Assembly (NCBI GenBank): GCA_019059635.1
Contig: JAGVRJ010000003.1
Location: forward strand, 1,612,001-1,676,000
Direction: 5' to 3'
Origin: Proales similis
Lineage: Eukaryota > Rotifera > Eurotatoria > Ploima > Proalidae
DNA: 64,000 bases
Part shown: positions 21,801 to 34,525 of the stretch, piece by piece
Position numbering within the stretch: the stretch's first letter is position 1
Layout of the letters: every line of letters begins with the position of its first letter
The notes under the pieces: generated by a model
The model's input: the letters and a program-made list of their open reading frames with translations, nothing else
Database searches by the model: none
What the model was told of the DNA's origin: nothing
Position numbers and translations under genes: made by a program

Positions 21801-22025
21801 TCAGTTGACCACAAAGCGCATTCTGGACGGGATGAATGAAAAAGTAAGCGGAGGAGCACACCACTCGGATCATTGTGAGATTTAAGTCGAAAGGACACCG
21901 ATTGGCATCAACTGAACGATTTGCTGATTGATCGGACAATCTCTTGTTCGATTGGAATTATTGTGCAAAAGGACGAGTGTTGGATTGAGATCGAAGAGTT
22001 GAGAATTCTGGAAGAGCAGGACTGA
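18826..22025 (+). CDS. SPIDR: SPIDR-like scaffold protein involved in DNA repair
   Basis: Exons read 18826-18904, 18967-19650, about 19722-19776, 19866-20102, 20143-20652, 20711-20857, 20914-21335, 21398-21623, 21672-21843 and 21894-22025, about 887 aa (human SPIDR about 915). The phase works throughout; the 19651-19865 boundaries are the least certain. The N-terminus is acidic and low complexity. Landmarks matching SPIDR are GHADRLQRL, IRILVYPPW (human RIFPPW), IVMDKCGMFAVIEF, GRVMEVDEERSGLYSLCSDC followed by a second CxxC (SCLFCLKK), and the C-terminus SCSIGIIVQKDE then IEIEELRILEEQD. Human SPIDR bridges BLM and RAD51 in homologous recombination; the C-terminal region is OB-fold-like with a zinc-type CxxC pair. 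Identification rests on remembered motifs and gene length. Confidence 0.72.
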
Positions 22026-22128
22026 GCCGTTTGCTTAAAAGCCTCGAAAACAAAATTAAATCGTGTCTAAGCAGCTTCTTTAATCTATTTTTTTACTAAG
22101 GGACCAAATTGCCGCCGTCAATTGAGAG

Positions 22129-22134
22129 AATAAA
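22129..22134 (+). promoter_or_regulatory. Poly(A) signal of SPIDR-like gene
   Basis: AATAAA about 100 nt after the stop codon at 22025 and before the converging PLEKHA stop codon at 22236. Confidence 0.55.
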
Positions 22135-22233
22135 TAATTTACAGGAAGAGAGAAATGTACAAATTTGAAAGAAGAGCTAGTTTAACGTAAAAAAAAAAGA
22201 TGAACCAGGAGCCAGTTCACTGCTGTGCGATCA

Positions 22234-25200
22234 TCACAGGTTGGAGCTCATACTTCCATTCATAAGGTAGACGGGCTCGTGTAAGTTTTGCTCAGGCGTC
22301 GAGTAGATGATGCTCGACGCTGCTGTGGCTGCTTTGACTTGTCTGTGGGCGATTTGATTTTGTATATAACTTGCACTCAGCAGTTGCTGTTTATAAATTT
22401 CGACGTGACTGCGCGTGTCTGAGCTGCTCGTGTTTAGCATGTCGTCTGAAACGAATAAGCACATTAGATGAGAAGTTGCGCTTGAATGGCCACTTGAATG
22501 GTTCAACAGTTAACGGTGGTGATGATAGGAGATGGTGATGATTGGGACGATGATTAAGATGTGGCTTGGTGATCATAGATGGCTACTACACTGCACCAGG
22601 CGTTCATAAGACTGCGCCATTTTCGAAACAAACACCGAACTCGACTCATCTAGTTTTGACGCGTAATTGAGTAAATATATCAAGGCAACGAGAGCAAAAT
22701 TAACGATAAAAACATTTGAAAAACGACAACGAAAAACAAAAGCAAAACAAATCAACTAAGCAACAGGATTAGCTCTCTAAAAGTGAAGTTGATGCTCATG
22801 CTGCATTAAATTAGCGCCAAAAATTAGACCAAGTCAGGGAGCTTTACTTGTGGCCAGTGTTTGCTCGCTACAGGATGGACAGTTCTAAACAATTCAGTCT
22901 TGTTAGTTTTTTTATGTGAATGTGAACGGTTAGTGTTAGGCGTTTGTAGCGTTACACAATGTGTGTGGCAAAGAACCAGGTTAAAAGTGAAGCTTGACTG
23001 AGGTGAAATTACCGGCAATCTGCTGCTCTGAATGAGACGATGGCAGCGAAGAAGACGAGCAGCCGTTCGATCCGTTTAGATTCGCCATCACTCGGCTTCG
23101 CTCTTTGATTTGTTCGGCCAATTCGTGGCGCAATTCCAGAAGCTTCAATTTTAAAGGTTCTCTCACTGGCCACCGCTTAGAGCAGCAAAAACATTCGGCT
23201 TGCCTGCTCACGAGCACGCTTTTCGCGTTCAAACTCGTGTTCGTTAAGACTTGAGTTGTTCCAGCTCGGAGTGCCATTGGTCTCGTCCATGCTCAGCTGC
23301 TGAAGGCTTTGAATGGCGATCATTTTCTTTATCTCGTTCATTCTCTTTTCCTTGGCACGTCTCTGCTCTTCGTCTAGCTCTTGTTCGGGCTCTAGTTCGA
23401 GTTTGCCGCGAGAGATCGGCAGCACGCCCGGAACGTTAATCTAAACAATCAAGTTTGAGAATTAGGCAAGCCCCGGGGCAACCCTTCTGTTGGTGCTACT
23501 CACGTTCTTGTCGAGCTCTTCAGAGTAATCGGCGTCAAAATATTCCATTTGGTTCTGATGAGTGAAACGGCTCAGCAGTTCGCTAGAGGCAATTTGTTGA
23601 AACTGGAGACGGTTTTAAGAAACGAGTGATGGATACCTTTCGGATACGTCCCTGAGCTCGGGCTTGACCATTGCTACTTTGCGGTTGTTCTCGCTTTCAG
23701 CTGGTCGTTGAGTGCCAAACAATCGCTCTCGGGCAGTCTGCTGATGTTGAACTTGAATCGGAATCGGCTGAAATGTGTCCTCAGAGCGGCCGATCGAGGC
23801 GCGCTTTTTCTCGTTCGAAGCATTTCGTCTGTACTCGAGCGAGCCCGTTTTGGCTCTATTCACACCGATCGGCTGAAAAACTGAATTCACACGCGGCTCA
23901 GTTTCATTCAACGATTTTGTGAACTGCTTGTGATTCGGAGAGGAGACCACGTCGACCGAGCGAGACATGGCGTCCTCGACGCTTATTTTAGAATGAGCCG
24001 AGCCGTTGGGAAATCTCTTCAGTTGAAGTCTGACGCCTGACGACTGTTCAATATCTCGGGGCGAGTTTTGTTTAGACGACAAATTCAGGCTTTCGAATGA
24101 GCCGGCTAATTTGGTGGGCGCGACACGATTCAACCTTTCAGTCGAACGGGCCTCGATTTGGCTTATGGGCACCAGTGACGCTCGGTAGAGACTGCTCGAG
24201 TTGTCGGTTCTTGTCCTGATTCGAGTCTGCTCTGTGCGCTGCTCGTAGATGAGCTCTTGTTTGCACTTTTCGGCGATTGTCTCGTTCAGCATTTGATTCG
24301 CTTTGCCCAGTTGAATGTGCAGCAGCTCCATTTCCTGATTTAACGCCGTGTACTGTTGTTGCAGACTTCGCTCTTCTGCGTAGTTGGTGTGTTTGGTGAA
24401 GACGAATATCTCGTTCTCGATCAGCTTTTCGATTACAATCTAACAAATTTGAGTTGGACACGTTCTCGCAGAGTTCGTCTTCTTTCGTCTATTTACCTTG
24501 TCTTCGAGCAATATTTCATGCTCGTGCTGCATTTCGATTATTTGATAGTCGTAGAGGCGGATCAGATTGGACGCGGTGGTGACCGTCTCCGATCGTTGGT
24601 GATCGTTTACAAGCAACTTTTCTACTTGACGCGCCATTCGCAGACCATTTTCAATCTTGTCCATCTGCGCGTACGATTTTATTAAGACAAGTTGGCGGCT
24701 GAACTCATGAGGAAAGCAAACCTTCAACTCGAGCTTTTTAATTCGGGCGCCCATCGTCTCATACGATTCGTGTAGATCGCGGCTTAATTCGTTCAATTGA
24801 TTAGCTTCGCTGCTTCCTTGATGCCTATTTGTAAATTCAGAAGAAATCCAGTTTTTAATCGCTGCTGGCTTAATTCTCTGTGTCAAATTAACTTACATTT
24901 GGCCTTTACAATTCTGATAGAGCATTTCGAACGGCTCGAACAGCTTCAAAAGTGAGCCGAATCGCTGCTGTGAATGATTAAGAAGGACGAAGTTTCTTCT
25001 CAGTTGACGGATAAGCATTTGCAGCTCGATAAGCTTAAAAGCATTGGATTTTTTTTTTCGTTTTAATTAAATCGCACTTGTCAGACAAAAGCAAACAACT
25101 TACGGGCATGCAGCGTATTTGCGACTCGTTCAAGTTGTACAGACTGTTTACTTTGTTTATGGCTTCGGCTGCACATGGGCCCCGTGGAGGTTCGGGCCGG

Positions 25201-27826
25201 CGACTGTTTATTGCAGCTGAGACTGCTGCAGCGGCCTCGGCGATTTTATTCTGGTCAATAAAAGTTCTGGGCACTGAGTCTCGAAAGTTGGACGCGCTCT
25301 TCGAGGTTAGACGCTGAAAGTTGTCCGGACGGCGGCTCGCTTCCTCGGCCGGTCTCTCGAACGCGTCATATATTGACCGGTAGTCGTAAATGGCACTTGT
25401 CGAGCCATGCACGCCTCTGGACGAGCTTAGTGCCGATCGTCTGGGCTCTGGTTTTGACTCAACTGTGTCCTGGTCAGTCTGACCATCATCGTCGCAGAAA
25501 GCGATCTTTTTGCTCTTCTTGCCAGTCTTGTCTGAGGTTGACATGGCCGATTTCAGCATCGACTTGGGATTGGTAGGCTTGCGAGCATTGTTGGGCGAGC
25601 TTGGCGCCGAGTTGGATCTATTTTCCCTGCCTTGTTTAGAACGACTATCGCGTTCGTATGTGTCTCGCTCGGCACTGCTTCGAATCGAAGTGTTCGAGCT
25701 GCTTCTCTTGGTTTTCTTTTCGTGAAACGTTCTGTGCTGACTGGGGCCTTTGAGCTGAGAGACAAAGTTGAACTTGTTTATCCACTCGCTCATGCTTGAG
25801 CTAGACTCGGCCGCCAGGAATAAATAGCCGCCGTCTGCTGAGTCCTCAAGTTCGACCTTAAAGCCAAGATTAGTTTTGATGATTCGTTTATCTTCAAGCA
25901 AAGAATGACCGACCTTGAACGAGTGCTTGCGACCAAACGCCGAGCCATCCTTCTTCACTGTTTGTCTTGAATGAGTTTGACTCAGAAATATGGTGCCGCA
26001 GTGCTTGCTCATGGTCGAATCAGAGTAGTAGTCCAGAATGTAGTCGGTGAGCACAAAGAATCGTTTGCGCCACAATTTGAAGCCATTATTGCTCATCTTG
26101 TGCAACCAGCCGTACTTGCGCACAGCCGAGTCGATTGCGCCGGCCATGTTGGCCTCGTTTCTCTGATTGCCAGACAGAGAGCTGTTGGATGAGGCCGAAT
26201 ATGCATCGTAGATGGCCGAGTCGGCCGAGCTCTGTTTCAGTGCTTCCTCTTGAGCGCTCATCGCACAGCTTTGACTCTGAATGCTTGTTGTCTTTGCGCT
26301 CGCATTTGATTTGAAATTATTATTATTATGCGTCATATCGGCGTTGTTCAATGAACAAGTTGTGGCCAGTGTCGCCGTGTCTATGCTTGTTGTTGGAATA
26401 TCTGGAGCTGCCGATGGACTCGAAGGCGTACAAGAGCTACTGGTCGATGAAGCGGATGATGATGATGATGAAGAGGCCTCTTCGCTTATTACTGCTCGAA
26501 ATGCCGAATTGGTATTTAGGAATCCAAGTGGATGATTCTGTTGATGCTTGTGGCTAGAAATAAATCAAAGGTGAAAATTCCTGCCCAAATCGAAGTTGGT
26601 GGTGGCAATAAGGCCTGGTGGTAGAGACAAGCTAAATGCTTGCCTTCGTCTAAACTCTTCTCGGGCGCCTACTCTCGATTACCATTGAGCGAGCCGAGCA
26701 GAGTTAAATAGCATGGGTGCGGAGAGGTGAAGCGATGAATCAAATATATAAAGAGAAAGAAAAAATAAAAAAAAAAGCGAAAACAAAAAAACGGCCCGTG
26801 GTGCGTGCTCAACTCATTCGCTTGGCATCTTGTCCATTAATTTATTCTATTGTTGGCGGTCGAGAGCGTGGATAATCGTTTCGATCTTAGTCCTAATGAG
26901 TCGAGTCCGTTTGTTATTTTTTTTCCCCTGATCCCTGTTTACTCTTTGCCGCTCGTTCGTTCTACTAGCAAATTGGTTAATGCAGAAGCGTTAACGAGCC
27001 GAATTTCATTCGTCGTCGCCGCCGCCACCGCCACCGCACAAGTGAAATGTGTGTGCCCATGAGTGGGACTCAAACATAAAGCTGGTGAACGGTCACTTAC
27101 TCTATAAGAAATCCTGAGCCGAACAGGTAATCCTTTTGCCAGCCGGTCGGTAGATCTGAATCGTAGATTAGTTAAATTAAATGCCTAATTGAGTGGTCAC
27201 AGCTCACAGCTTCCTCGTTTATGCTATCATCTCACCGCCTCGATTGTCGCCCAACAGAACACCGGTTCTACTCAGCTAGGAGCAAAAAGCGAATTTAAAT
27301 CAAAGACGCAGCCAGTTGTCCAAAAGACAAACGGCAGCCGTCAGGTCAATCGAGGCGGAGAGACGCGGTTCTCTTGCTCAGGCAAAAGACACCGTTGTCA
27401 ACTTAATCTGCTTCCTATTGAGCTGAGTCGCTTGTTCGCTAGATTCGAACGCACCTTCAATCGGAGGGATGATCATCGATGGCACAGGTTGACCCGTTTT
27501 AGGATGCAGCCATGTCGTGCACTTTTCCAACTCGCTAAAAAAGATAAAAAAAAAATAAATAAATAAACATTGGTCAATTAATTAAGACGAAAGAAAATGG
27601 GGAGATGAATGAACTACTTGACGAAAAAGACGCGTCCGTCTTCGGTGACCGCATACGACCAATTATCGGGCAAATTGGTTATTTCAATAAGCAGATTGTT
27701 TATATGGTTTTGAATGTAGGCGATTTTCTTGTTAAGAAATTGGTCCTCCTGCGCTGCGCCCGGTTCGGGATTTTCCCTGCGATCAGGATTCTTGATGGTG
27801 CTCATTTTTGGCCGGCCACACTCCAT
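22234..27826 (-). CDS. PLEKHA7: WW-WW-PH-coiled-coil protein, PLEKHA5/7-like
   Basis: Minus-strand gene. Exons 27826-27618, 27534-27455, 27155-27101, 26553-25104, 25033 to about 24896, about 24836-24498, 24424-23637, 23582-23504, 23440-23212, 23165-23013 and 22445-22234. The junction near 24836-24896 is unresolved, and an intron at about 24715-24659 is possible. Two WW domains are split over exons 1-4 (LPDNWSYAVTEDGRVFFVNE with CTTWLHP, then DLPTGWQKDYLFGSGFLI). A PH domain follows in the large exon (YGWLHKMSNNGFKLWRKRFF, then WINKFNFVS). Ser-rich linkers, a long coiled coil (about 24500-23700 and 23440-23013) and a short last exon complete it. Vertebrate PLEKHA5/6/7 bind PI phosphates and cadherin junctions or microtubules. 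The poly-Ser run is coded by a GAT-type repeat at about 26456-26472. The symbol is a best guess within the family. Confidence 0.85.
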
Positions 27827-30800
27827 GAATTTGTGTCTATTTGCGACAATTTATCGGTTAGGAGCTGGGCTCGTTTCACTTAAGTTTGTGGTTTGATTGT
27901 ATTGTGGATGTGCGCTGCTCGATAGGCGCAACTAAACCAGCGAGCAAACAAACAAGCTCAATGCCTCCCTCAAACCCACAAACAAACACACTAGCGAAAT
28001 CAAACAAAACCAAACACGCGCTTTTATATGAAGTACGTGTAAGATCATTGAGTTTGCGTAGCGTTTACAATCATTTTAACAAACGGAGCGAAACGGGGAT
28101 TAGAATGCTTGAGATCGTTCACTTGGGCGATAAGCACGTCCATTGTGTAATCTGCATTCAAATAGCACTTCCATACACGCACACACACGCAAGCTCACGC
28201 TCGTCGACTACTTTTGGCGTTTCTTAAAAAAAATACGTGAACGACTGCTCAGACGATGAAATTGCAAAAACAAATAGAAATGGGAGTGAAAACAGCTTAA
28301 ATGAGTTGGATTCGAGACCGTAATAAAAGGAACGGTTATTTACCAGGAATTGAAATCTACTCGCCGCTTAGAGCTCGAGAGCGTTCTTAACTCTGAACAT
28401 GAGCGCCTATTCAAACGCTTGACAACATAGGAACGAAAACAACTCGAAACAAATTTGATGGCAAATTGGCAAAAGGAAAAAAAGAACAAAAAAAAATTTG
28501 AAAGGCACAGAGCTAGAAGCAGCGAATAGGGCAAATTTAAAGCAATAACGACGCACTAGCAAATGTTGGTCGATTCAAATGATATCTGCTGCCTCTTATG
28601 CGTATTGTTGTTTGATGAGAACGGCTGGCAAGCGAATATTTGCCGGTCAACTGGTGGTTCTCGAAATCAGAGACTCATTGTTTTAAGCTCAATACAGAGA
28701 AGAATAATGAAAAATAATAAAAAAAGACAGAAAGACGTGAATCCATAGAAGGAGAAGAAAAAAAAGTGAAACAACATTGACCATATCAGTTAATGGAGAG
28801 AGAGAGAGAGAAAGAGGCAGGAACAAGGTGCAGAGCAAAACTGGAGCGCAATTTGAGCTACAAACAAGTTACCTAATAAAAGTGGAATAAAATAGCGAGA
28901 AAGAGAGGCAGGGAGAAATAAAGAGAGAGAGAGAGAGGCTAAATCGTAATATAGCCGCGACTCCTAAGGCTTCAAACCGAGCGGACGACCATTGCCTCAC
29001 CGGACAATTGTAGCTAAAATGCAGCACAAAAACGAGTACTTGTAGCGCTTCGGTTGTTGCAGCATAGAGATAAGGCGATCGGAGTGAAGCGCCAGAGTGG
29101 CCGAGCCAGGCCTAATAATTTTTCGGTGAATTAATAACTGAGTGCAACTTTATGAACTACTGACTTGGACTACCACGATGATGAGGCGAGCGGACCAGCC
29201 GCCGAACGTAAGTAAGCCGACGAGTGAGTTAGTAGCCGTGTTGGCTCGTTAATTCATGCCTTACATCCTTGTTTCCGGCGCCTGGCCTAATTTAACCTCT
29301 GAGAGTGTGCTAGGGCGGCTTAGACGTTTAGTAAGAAAATTTCTTGGCCCAATTTAATTTGATTGGCGTTTAAGTGAAACGCTAAACGCCGGAAAAAGAC
29401 AGTCTGGACTGGTCCAGCCCAAAATATTGAGCAAACAACTAATCGATCAGTTGGTGGCGAGCAAACGTGATCGGCTCGTTTGCTTTTGCGCGTCTACCTG
29501 CCCTAGCTGGGAGCACTGGGGCCGATTCGCTTTCTGCCAAAAATTCATGATCTAAATAAGCTAATTCTAACAGTCTAGTCAATTCGAACTGTTTAAGCAC
29601 AATCACAATCTTTCTCACATTAAATTCAATTAGGACTGAGCTCGACAAAGACGATAGTCGAACAGAACGACGCCCGACGAACGCTATTGCTTCTACTATT
29701 TGCATTGTTTGTGTGCCAACACAGAGAGAGAGAGTGGCAATAGAAGGCGGTCGGCCGTCAAAATTTGTCCAGAAATATAATGGAATTAATTTGAAATGCT
29801 CGAGCCGATTCACAAGCAGCGACGGTCAAGCTAAAACAAATATGACTCGAATTTCAATTGACCCCCGTGCTCTCCTGCGTAAATATGCCCGCACGCACTT
29901 AAATGTGATTCAACACAGCCGCAGCAGCAGCTGCTGTGGAACGTGTGTTCGTGTGTGAGGCGGTCGTCGCCTCCATTTCTAACCGACTAGTTAGTGTTTT
30001 GCTTCAATATTTCTCTAAAAAAGTACTGCCCCCTCAAACACCATTCAAGTGTGTGTCCACGTTCGCCAATTATGAGGGCTGTTGGAGTCGCCGTCCGTTC
30101 GGTCGGCATCTATCATTCAAGCCTACTCGGCTAGCTTGCAAATCATTAAAAGCCACTTTATTCTCTTGGCTAACCTAGATTCAACGCGGCTGGTGGGGTC
30201 GATCTTGCTGCCGACCGAACGCGGCTTATTTGATTAATTTTTTTTTTCAAACTTGGCTACTCTGGACAGAAGAGAAAATGGCGCTCGCCTCAGAATCCAT
30301 CTGTCTCAGTCGAATTCAAATGACTTTTTTTGTCGGCCAGCGGGATGTTGTTGATGTTTGACACAAAGTTTGAATCTTGCTCGTTTTGCATTTGAAAGAA
30401 TCTACTGCCCGATTGCCTGATTGCTATTGCGAACTATAAACGCGCTCGTCATCATTGACACATTGAGTTCATGAAACAGATTCGGCGTCGGCTCTCATCG
30501 CCTCTTTGACTTGGACAAACTTTTCATGTTTTTATTTCTGCTCATGCAAAAATGCTCTTGAACTTTATTTAATTGAAAAAAAAGGGGCACTTTAATGCCA
30601 AGTTGGCAAAGTTTGTTCAATCGAGATCGATTTGATTGGCCTTGTTGAGAAAGCAATTGAGGACAAGGGTTCATTGAAGCCGAAGGCGGAATTTGCGCAG
30701 TGGCTGAGGAAAGAGGCGTTTAAATGGATGCTTGACCCCGCCTTGAACATTCTCGATTGCGCAGACTAAATTCTGGGCCCAACGCCGCTTATAATCAACT

Positions 30801-30955
30801 GCAACGAATGCAATCGTGCATATTTTGCATGCACCCAATCGGCCGGTTTATATAACTCTTTGGTTTTCTGCCTGTCGGTTTGCCTTTATGTAATTGGGGA
30901 ACCTTGTTTAAATTGTCTGTGGATCGTTCTTGTTTAGAGTCAATTCAAACAAAGA
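27827..30955. other. Intergenic region, PLEKHA to NDUFV1
   Basis: Just over 3 kb without a supported gene; it must hold the promoters of two divergent genes. It contains GA tracts at about 28797-28812 and 28923-28940 and several A-rich runs. Open frames such as 29439-29813 (minus) have no family resemblance and no ATG-linked context. Confidence 0.55.
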
Positions 30956-32615
30956 ATGCAGAACAACTCGTTAAAAAAGTTCATGCCCTTGGTTAAGAAG
31001 TGCGCGTTGGGTAAGTGAATGAAGCCATTTTGAACACTCTCTGGCCACGCAAAAATGCATCATTTCGAACGAAAGCTGCTTCCTCAGCCAACCTGGTCCG
31101 ACCTTGTGTCATTGTGGCAATCAGGTCACAGTCGAACGCTGCTGCACCTCCCAAACAGACCAAGACCACTTTTGGCAACCTCAAAGACGAGGATCGAATT
31201 TTCACCAATTTGTATGGACGCCATGATTTTCGATTGAAAGGCGCTATGGCTCGAGTAGGACGATGATTGAATCGATATTTTTCAAATGATTGCCTCATCT
31301 AGACGATTTTAGGGCGACTGGTACAAGACCAAAGAGATCTTACTCAAAGGTGCCGACTGGATCATCAATGAAGTGAAAATATCCGGCTTGAGAGGCCGCG
31401 GTGGCGCCGGCTTTCCAACTGGTCTTAAATGGAGTTTCATGAACAAGCCCGACGATGGCCGACCAAAGTATTTGGTAATCAATGCGGACGAGGGCGAGCC
31501 GGGCACTTGCAAAGATCGCGAGATCATGAGACACGACCCGCACAAACTTGTAGAAGGCTGTTTGATTGCCGGCCGCGCTATGGGCGCCCGGGCAGCTTAC
31601 ATTTACATTCGCGGCGAGTTTTACAATGAAGCCTCGAACATGCAGATCGCCATAAATGAAGCCTACAAAGCCGGTCTCATTGGAAAGAATGCTTGCGGCT
31701 CTGGCTACGATTTCGACATATTCATGCACCGCGGAGCAGGCGCGTACATTTGCGGAGAAGAGACCGCCTTGATCGAGTCCCTCGAAGGCAAACAAGGAAA
31801 GCCCCGATTGAAGCCTCCGTTTCCGGCTGATATCGGCCTTTTCGGCTGCCCGACCACCGTGACAAATGTGGAGACCGTCGCAGTTGCTCCGACCATTTGC
31901 CGACGTGGAGGAGCCTGGTTCGCTTCATTTGGCCGAGACCGAAACTCGGGCATAAAGCTCTTCAATATCAGCGGCCACGTCAACAATCCGTGCACGGTTG
32001 AGGAGGAAATGTCAATCCCATTGAAAGAATTGATTGAGCGACATGCAGGTGGCGTCATTGGCGGCTGGGATAACTTGTTGGCCATCATTCCTGGTGGCAG
32101 CTCAGTTCCCTGCATACCCAAAGAGTAAGTAGCGGTTCGGAGCGAGCTTAGCGAGAGTGGAAAAACCTAAAACTGAAAATCTAAGCGTCTGTGAGAATGT
32201 GCTGATGGACTTTGACTCGTTGGTGCAGGCCCAGTCCGGTCTTGGAACAGCAGCCGTTATCGTCATGAACAAGCAGACCGACATTGTAAAGGCGATCGCT
32301 CGTCTTTTACTTTTCTATAAGCACGAGAGCTGCGGACAATGCACTCCGTGCCGAGAAGGAACCGGTTGGCTTACAAAAATGATGTACAGATTTGTGGACG
32401 GAAAAGCCCGCGCCGACGAGATCGACATGATCTGGGAGTTGTCCAAACAAATCGAAGGACACACAATTTGTGCGTTGGGTGACGCTGCTGCCTGGCCAGT
32501 TCAAGGCCTCATTCGACATTTCCGACCGGAGATGGAGCGTCGAATCAAGGAGTTCACTGAGAACAACAAAGATAAACGCATGGACAAGCTGGCTGCATAT
32601 GCCAATCGCGCCTAA
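30956..32615 (+). CDS. NDUFV1: NADH dehydrogenase (ubiquinone) flavoprotein 1, 51 kDa complex I subunit
   Basis: Four exons: 30956-31010, 31076-31254, 31313-32124 and 32186-32615, giving 491 aa. Exons 1-2 encode a basic, hydroxylated mitochondrial targeting sequence followed by [19 protein letters not shown]. The FMN/NADH site is present ([49 protein letters not shown]), as are the iron-sulfur ligands of N3 ([12 protein letters not shown] and the later Cys in [15 protein letters not shown]). The protein accepts electrons from NADH and passes them to the Fe-S chain on the matrix arm of complex I. Conservation is very high over the whole length. AATAAA lies at 32706-32711. Confidence 0.97.
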
Positions 32616-33025
32616 GGAGCTCTTGTTTTCATCCTTCCTTCATTTAGTGATTTTTTCGCCTCAGACTTCTTATAGAATTTGGCCAAATACAACAACAGCA
32701 AAAAGAATAAACACTTGATGGCTGTATTTTAAAATCCACCGCAATCATCTTCATCATCAAAATCGACTCTTTAGCCAAATTTAACATTTGCATAAACGAC
32801 CGTGGTGAATAAATTTTTCTTGAGCAAACATCTTTCAAGTTACATTGAGCCAAACTAATCAGATTAATGTTGGTAAAATATCGGACACTGAGTGAGCAAA
32901 TTTGCAGCAATTCAAAGTTCCCGCGCCATTCTGGCCAAAATGAAATAAATCGCTTTTTTTTTCTTTATTTCTAACTAATCCATCCGAATGGGCTAGAAAA
33001 AATTTTTATTAAATATTTCGGTGGT
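32616..33025. other. Intergenic region between converging NDUFV1 and eEF1A
   Basis: AT-rich 3' flanks. AATAAA at 32706-32711 serves NDUFV1, and TTTATT at 33005-33010 (AATAAA on the minus strand) lies 16 nt past the eEF1A stop codon. No gene is seen. Confidence 0.6.
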
Positions 33026-34414
33026 TTATTTCTTCTTCTCAGCCTTCTCAGCAGCCTTGGTCTTGGTACCAGCACCGCCAACCTTCTTCTCGACATCCTT
33101 GATGACACCGACGGCAACGGTCTGTCTCATATCACGGACGGCGAAGCGACCAAGAGGAGCGTAGTCAGAGAACTTCTCGACGCACATGGGCTTGGATGGG
33201 ATGAGCTTGACAATGGCAGCCTCCTGCGACTTGAGCGACTTGGGGGCATCCTCAAGCTTCTTGCCTGATCGACGATCGACCTTCTCCAAAAGCTCGGCGA
33301 ACTTGCAAGCAATGTGGGCAGTGTGGCAATCCAACACAGGCGAGTATCCGGCGCAGATCTCTCCAGGGTGGTTCAAGACGATGACCTGAGCGGTGAAGTT
33401 GGCGGCCTCCTTGGCGGGATCGTTCTTGCTGTCTGAAGCGACATAGCCTCGCTTGATGTCCTTGACTGAGACGTTCTTGACGTTGAAGCCGACGTTGTCA
33501 CCAGGCACGGCCTCAGGGAGAGACTCGTGGTGCATCTCCACAGACTTGACTTCAGTGGTCAAGTTGACTGGGGCGAAGGTGACGACCATACCGGGCTTGA
33601 TGATACCGGTCTCGACTCGGCCTACTGGCACGGTACCAATACCGCCGATCTTGTACACGTCCTGAAGCGGCAATCGGAGCGGCTTCTCAGTCGGTCGGCT
33701 GGGTGGGATGATGGCATCCAAAGCCTCAAGGAGGGTCTTGCCAGAGGCGTTGCCCTCTTTGCGCTCAACAGCCCATCCCTTGTACCAGGACATGTTGTCG
33801 GAAGGCTCCAACATGTTGTCTCCGTTCCATCCTGAGATCGGGACGAACGGGATGGCAGCGGGGTTCCATCCGATCTTCTTGACGTAGGTGCTGACCTCCG
33901 ACTTGATCTCGTTGAATCGCTTCTCCGAGTACGGCGGCTCAGTCGAGTCCATCTTGTTGACGGCGACGATCATCTGCTTGACACCGAGGGTGAAAGCAAG
34001 AAGAGCGTGCTCTCGGGTCTGACCGTTCTTGGAGATACCAGCCTCGAACTCACCGACACCAGCAGCTACGATCAACACAGCGCAATCGGCCTGGGAAGTA
34101 CCCGTGATCATGTTCTTGATGAAATCTCTGTGGCCGGGGGCATCGATAATGGTGACCGAGTACTTGGGGGTCTCGAATTTCCACAGGGAAATATCGATGG
34201 TGATACCACGCTCACGCTCGGCCTTGAGCTTATCCAAAACCCAGGCGTACTTGAAAGAACCTTTGCCCAACTCAGCGGCCTCCTTCTCGAACTTCTCGAT
34301 GGTTCGCTTGTCGATACCACCGCACTTGTAGATCATGTGACCAGTGGAGGTCGATTTACCGGAGTCGACGTGACCAATGACGACAATGTTGATATGAAGC
34401 TTTTCTTTGCCCAT
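33026..34414 (-). CDS. EEF1A: Translation elongation factor 1-alpha
   Basis: A single uninterrupted exon of 462 codons (family about 460). The G domain begins [20 protein letters not shown] and carries the Switch I region, [12 protein letters not shown] and NKMD. Domain II includes [20 protein letters not shown], domain III has [20 protein letters not shown], and the tail is Lys-rich. It delivers aminoacyl-tRNA to the ribosomal A site as a GTP complex. Codon use is strongly biased towards C- and G-ending codons compared with neighbours, as expected for a highly expressed gene. The coding region has no intron, whereas nearly all neighbours are split every few hundred bases; a retrocopy origin is possible, but the TATA promoter and intact frame say it is active. 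Confidence 0.98.
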   Translation of the reverse strand: MGKEKLHINIVVIGHVDSGKSTSTGHMIYKCGGIDKRTIEKFEKEAAELGKGSFKYAWVLDKLKAERERGITIDISLWKFETPKYSVTIIDAPGHRDFIKNMITGTSQADCAVLIVAAGVGEFEAGISKNGQTREHALLAFTLGVKQMIVAVNKMDSTEPPYSEKRFNEIKSEVSTYVKKIGWNPAAIPFVPISGWNGDNMLEPSDNMSWYKGWAVERKEGNASGKTLLEALDAIIPPSRPTEKPLRLPLQDVYKIGGIGTVPVGRVETGIIKPGMVVTFAPVNLTTEVKSVEMHHESLPEAVPGDNVGFNVKNVSVKDIKRGYVASDSKNDPAKEAANFTAQVIVLNHPGEICAGYSPVLDCHTAHIACKFAELLEKVDRRSGKKLEDAPKSLKSQEAAIVKLIPSKPMCVEKFSDYAPLGRFAVRDMRQTVAVGVIKDVEKKVGGAGTKTKAAEKAEKKK

Positions 34415-34517
34415 TGTTGCTTGTCTAAGTTGATCTCAAAGTTTCAAGTATTGTCAGTAACCACTGATTGGTGATCTAGAATGAAGAATAGAGCGAGTTA
34501 GTAAGAGGCGTGCCTCT

Positions 34518-34525
34518 TATTTATA
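34518..34525 (-). promoter_or_regulatory. TATA box of eEF1A
   Basis: TATAAATA on the minus strand, about 104 bp upstream of the eEF1A start codon. Roughly 30 nt downstream the minus strand reads ctcgctctattcttc, a C followed by a mostly pyrimidine run that would fit a TOP-type transcription start. The 5' UTR would be about 75 nt. Confidence 0.55.

Noticed and set aside
23166-23211. GC-AG intron in PLEKHA-like gene
   Set aside because: A normal gtgagc donor 8 nt upstream gives correct phase with a 46-nt intron.
33186-34474. Plus-strand frames of 67-155 codons across eEF1A
   Set aside because: Antisense shadows of a strongly codon-biased gene.
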